5,573 nt of DNA from Coriobacteriaceae bacterium. GTDB lineage: Bacteria > Actinomycetota > Coriobacteriia > Anaerosomatales > D1FN1-002. The notes under the pieces are model-generated. The model ran no database searches, was not told the DNA's origin, and worked only from the letters and a program-made list of their open reading frames with translations. A program made the translations under genes and the position numbers. The stretch is taken from positions 1-5,573 of the forward strand of contig PNNM01000075.1 of assembly GCA_013824215.1 (NCBI GenBank), read 5' to 3'. Below, in pieces: positions 5,090 to 5,573 of this stretch. How positions within the stretch are numbered: the first letter of the stretch is position 1; each line of letters opens with the position of its first letter.

Positions 5090-5573
5090 GTGTCGGCCCG
5101 CACGGCTCTCGTATTCCCCGGACAGGGGTCCCAGCGCATCGGCATGCTCGCAGCGCTGCCGGAACACGACGACCTGCCGCGCCTTCTCGACGCCGCAGAG
5201 GCGCTCTCCGGCATCCCGCTGGCCTCCCTGGCCGAGCGAGGGCCCGAGGAGGCGCTCTCGGACACCCGCGCCGCGCAGCCCCTCCTGTTCCTGGCCGACT
5301 GGGCATGGGGATCGGCGTTGCTGGACGCCGGACTCGAGCCGGTCGCCGTCGCGGGACACAGTCTCGGCGAGTTCGCCGCCCTGGCCCTCGCCGGTGTCTT
5401 CTCGCCCGAGGCGGGCTTGGAACTCGTCGTCGAGCGCTCCCGCCTCATGGCCGAGGTCGCGGCCGGCTCCCCAGGGGGCATGGTCGCCGTGCTCGGGCTC
5501 GACGGACCCGCTGTCACCGCCGCGCTCGAGGGCATCGAGGGCGCGTGGACCGCCAACGACAACTGCCCCGGCC
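5090..5573 (+). CDS. fabD: Malonyl-CoA:ACP transacylase (FabD), 3' end missing
   Basis: FabD moves the malonyl group from CoA to acyl carrier protein, supplying the extender unit for FabH and the other condensing enzymes. The visible 161 residues carry the start of the family: LVFPGQGSQ (7-15), a helix with RLLDAAEAL, AAQPLLFLADWA, the nucleophile Ser91 in GHSLGEF, and Arg116 in VERSRLM, which corresponds to the carboxylate-binding arginine. The catalytic His lies beyond the window. The start is a GTG at 5090, with GGGAG (5078-5082) 7 bases upstream and a gap of only 11 bases after fabK. Full-length proteins are about 300-320 residues, so roughly half is shown. The frame runs open to the last base. 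Further fab genes (fabG, acpP, fabF) are expected downstream but are not visible. Confidence 0.95.
   Translation, partial: MSARTALVFPGQGSQRIGMLAALPEHDDLPRLLDAAEALSGIPLASLAERGPEEALSDTRAAQPLLFLADWAWGSALLDAGLEPVAVAGHSLGEFAALALAGVFSPEAGLELVVERSRLMAEVAAGSPGGMVAVLGLDGPAVTAALEGIEGAWTANDNCPG

Noticed and set aside
1..5573. CRISPR array, tRNA or rRNA gene, insertion sequence, or attachment site
   Set aside because: I saw no spaced direct repeats, no tRNA-like cloverleaf, no rRNA motif, and no transposase or terminal inverted repeats; nearly all bases are accounted for by genes.

Overview
The window is a compact, very GC-rich stretch of bacterial chromosome (third codon positions are almost all G or C) with every recognisable gene on the + strand. 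Tight gene packing, frequent GTG starts, a FabK-type enoyl reductase and an Archaeoglobus-type IscS/IscU pair suggest an anaerobic, high-GC lineage. A deep-branching actinobacterium such as a Coriobacteriia relative is my best guess, but this is inference from gene content and not from a marker gene.

Layout. (1) Positions 1-264 hold the 3' end of a HigA-type antitoxin gene; its start, and presumably a higB toxin gene, lie before the window. (2) Positions 265-405 are a 141-base spacer with a 10-bp bulged hairpin. (3) Positions 406-3034 form a four-gene cluster: a TusA-family sulfur carrier, a DsrE-family protein, a cysteine-desulfurase-like protein (IscS fold) and an IscU scaffold with an extra C-terminal domain. 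Gaps are 21, 8 and 11 bases, so one operon is likely. (4) Positions 3035-3132 are a short spacer with a plausible promoter. (5) Positions 3133 to the window end are a type II fatty acid synthesis operon in the order fabH-fabK-fabD, with fabD cut off by the window edge.

The main point of interest is the sulfur / Fe-S operon. The IscS-like protein keeps its mobile-loop cysteine (Cys326) but has Asp203 where active cysteine desulfurases have the lysine that binds pyridoxal phosphate. The same replacement is known in Archaeoglobus fulgidus IscS, which has been reported to lack desulfurase activity and to lend a cysteine ligand to the cluster assembled on IscU. Here that protein sits beside two sulfur-handling proteins (TusA and DsrE families) and an IscU carrying a C-terminal module that resembles a degenerate half of thioredoxin reductase. 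A coherent reading is a Fe-S assembly unit fed with sulfur by a route other than its own IscS, possibly sulfide or persulfide passed through TusA/DsrE. That reading is a hypothesis.

The fab genes follow the normal elongation cycle: FabD loads malonyl groups onto ACP, FabH makes the first condensation and FabK makes the last reduction. All three keep their catalytic residues where visible.
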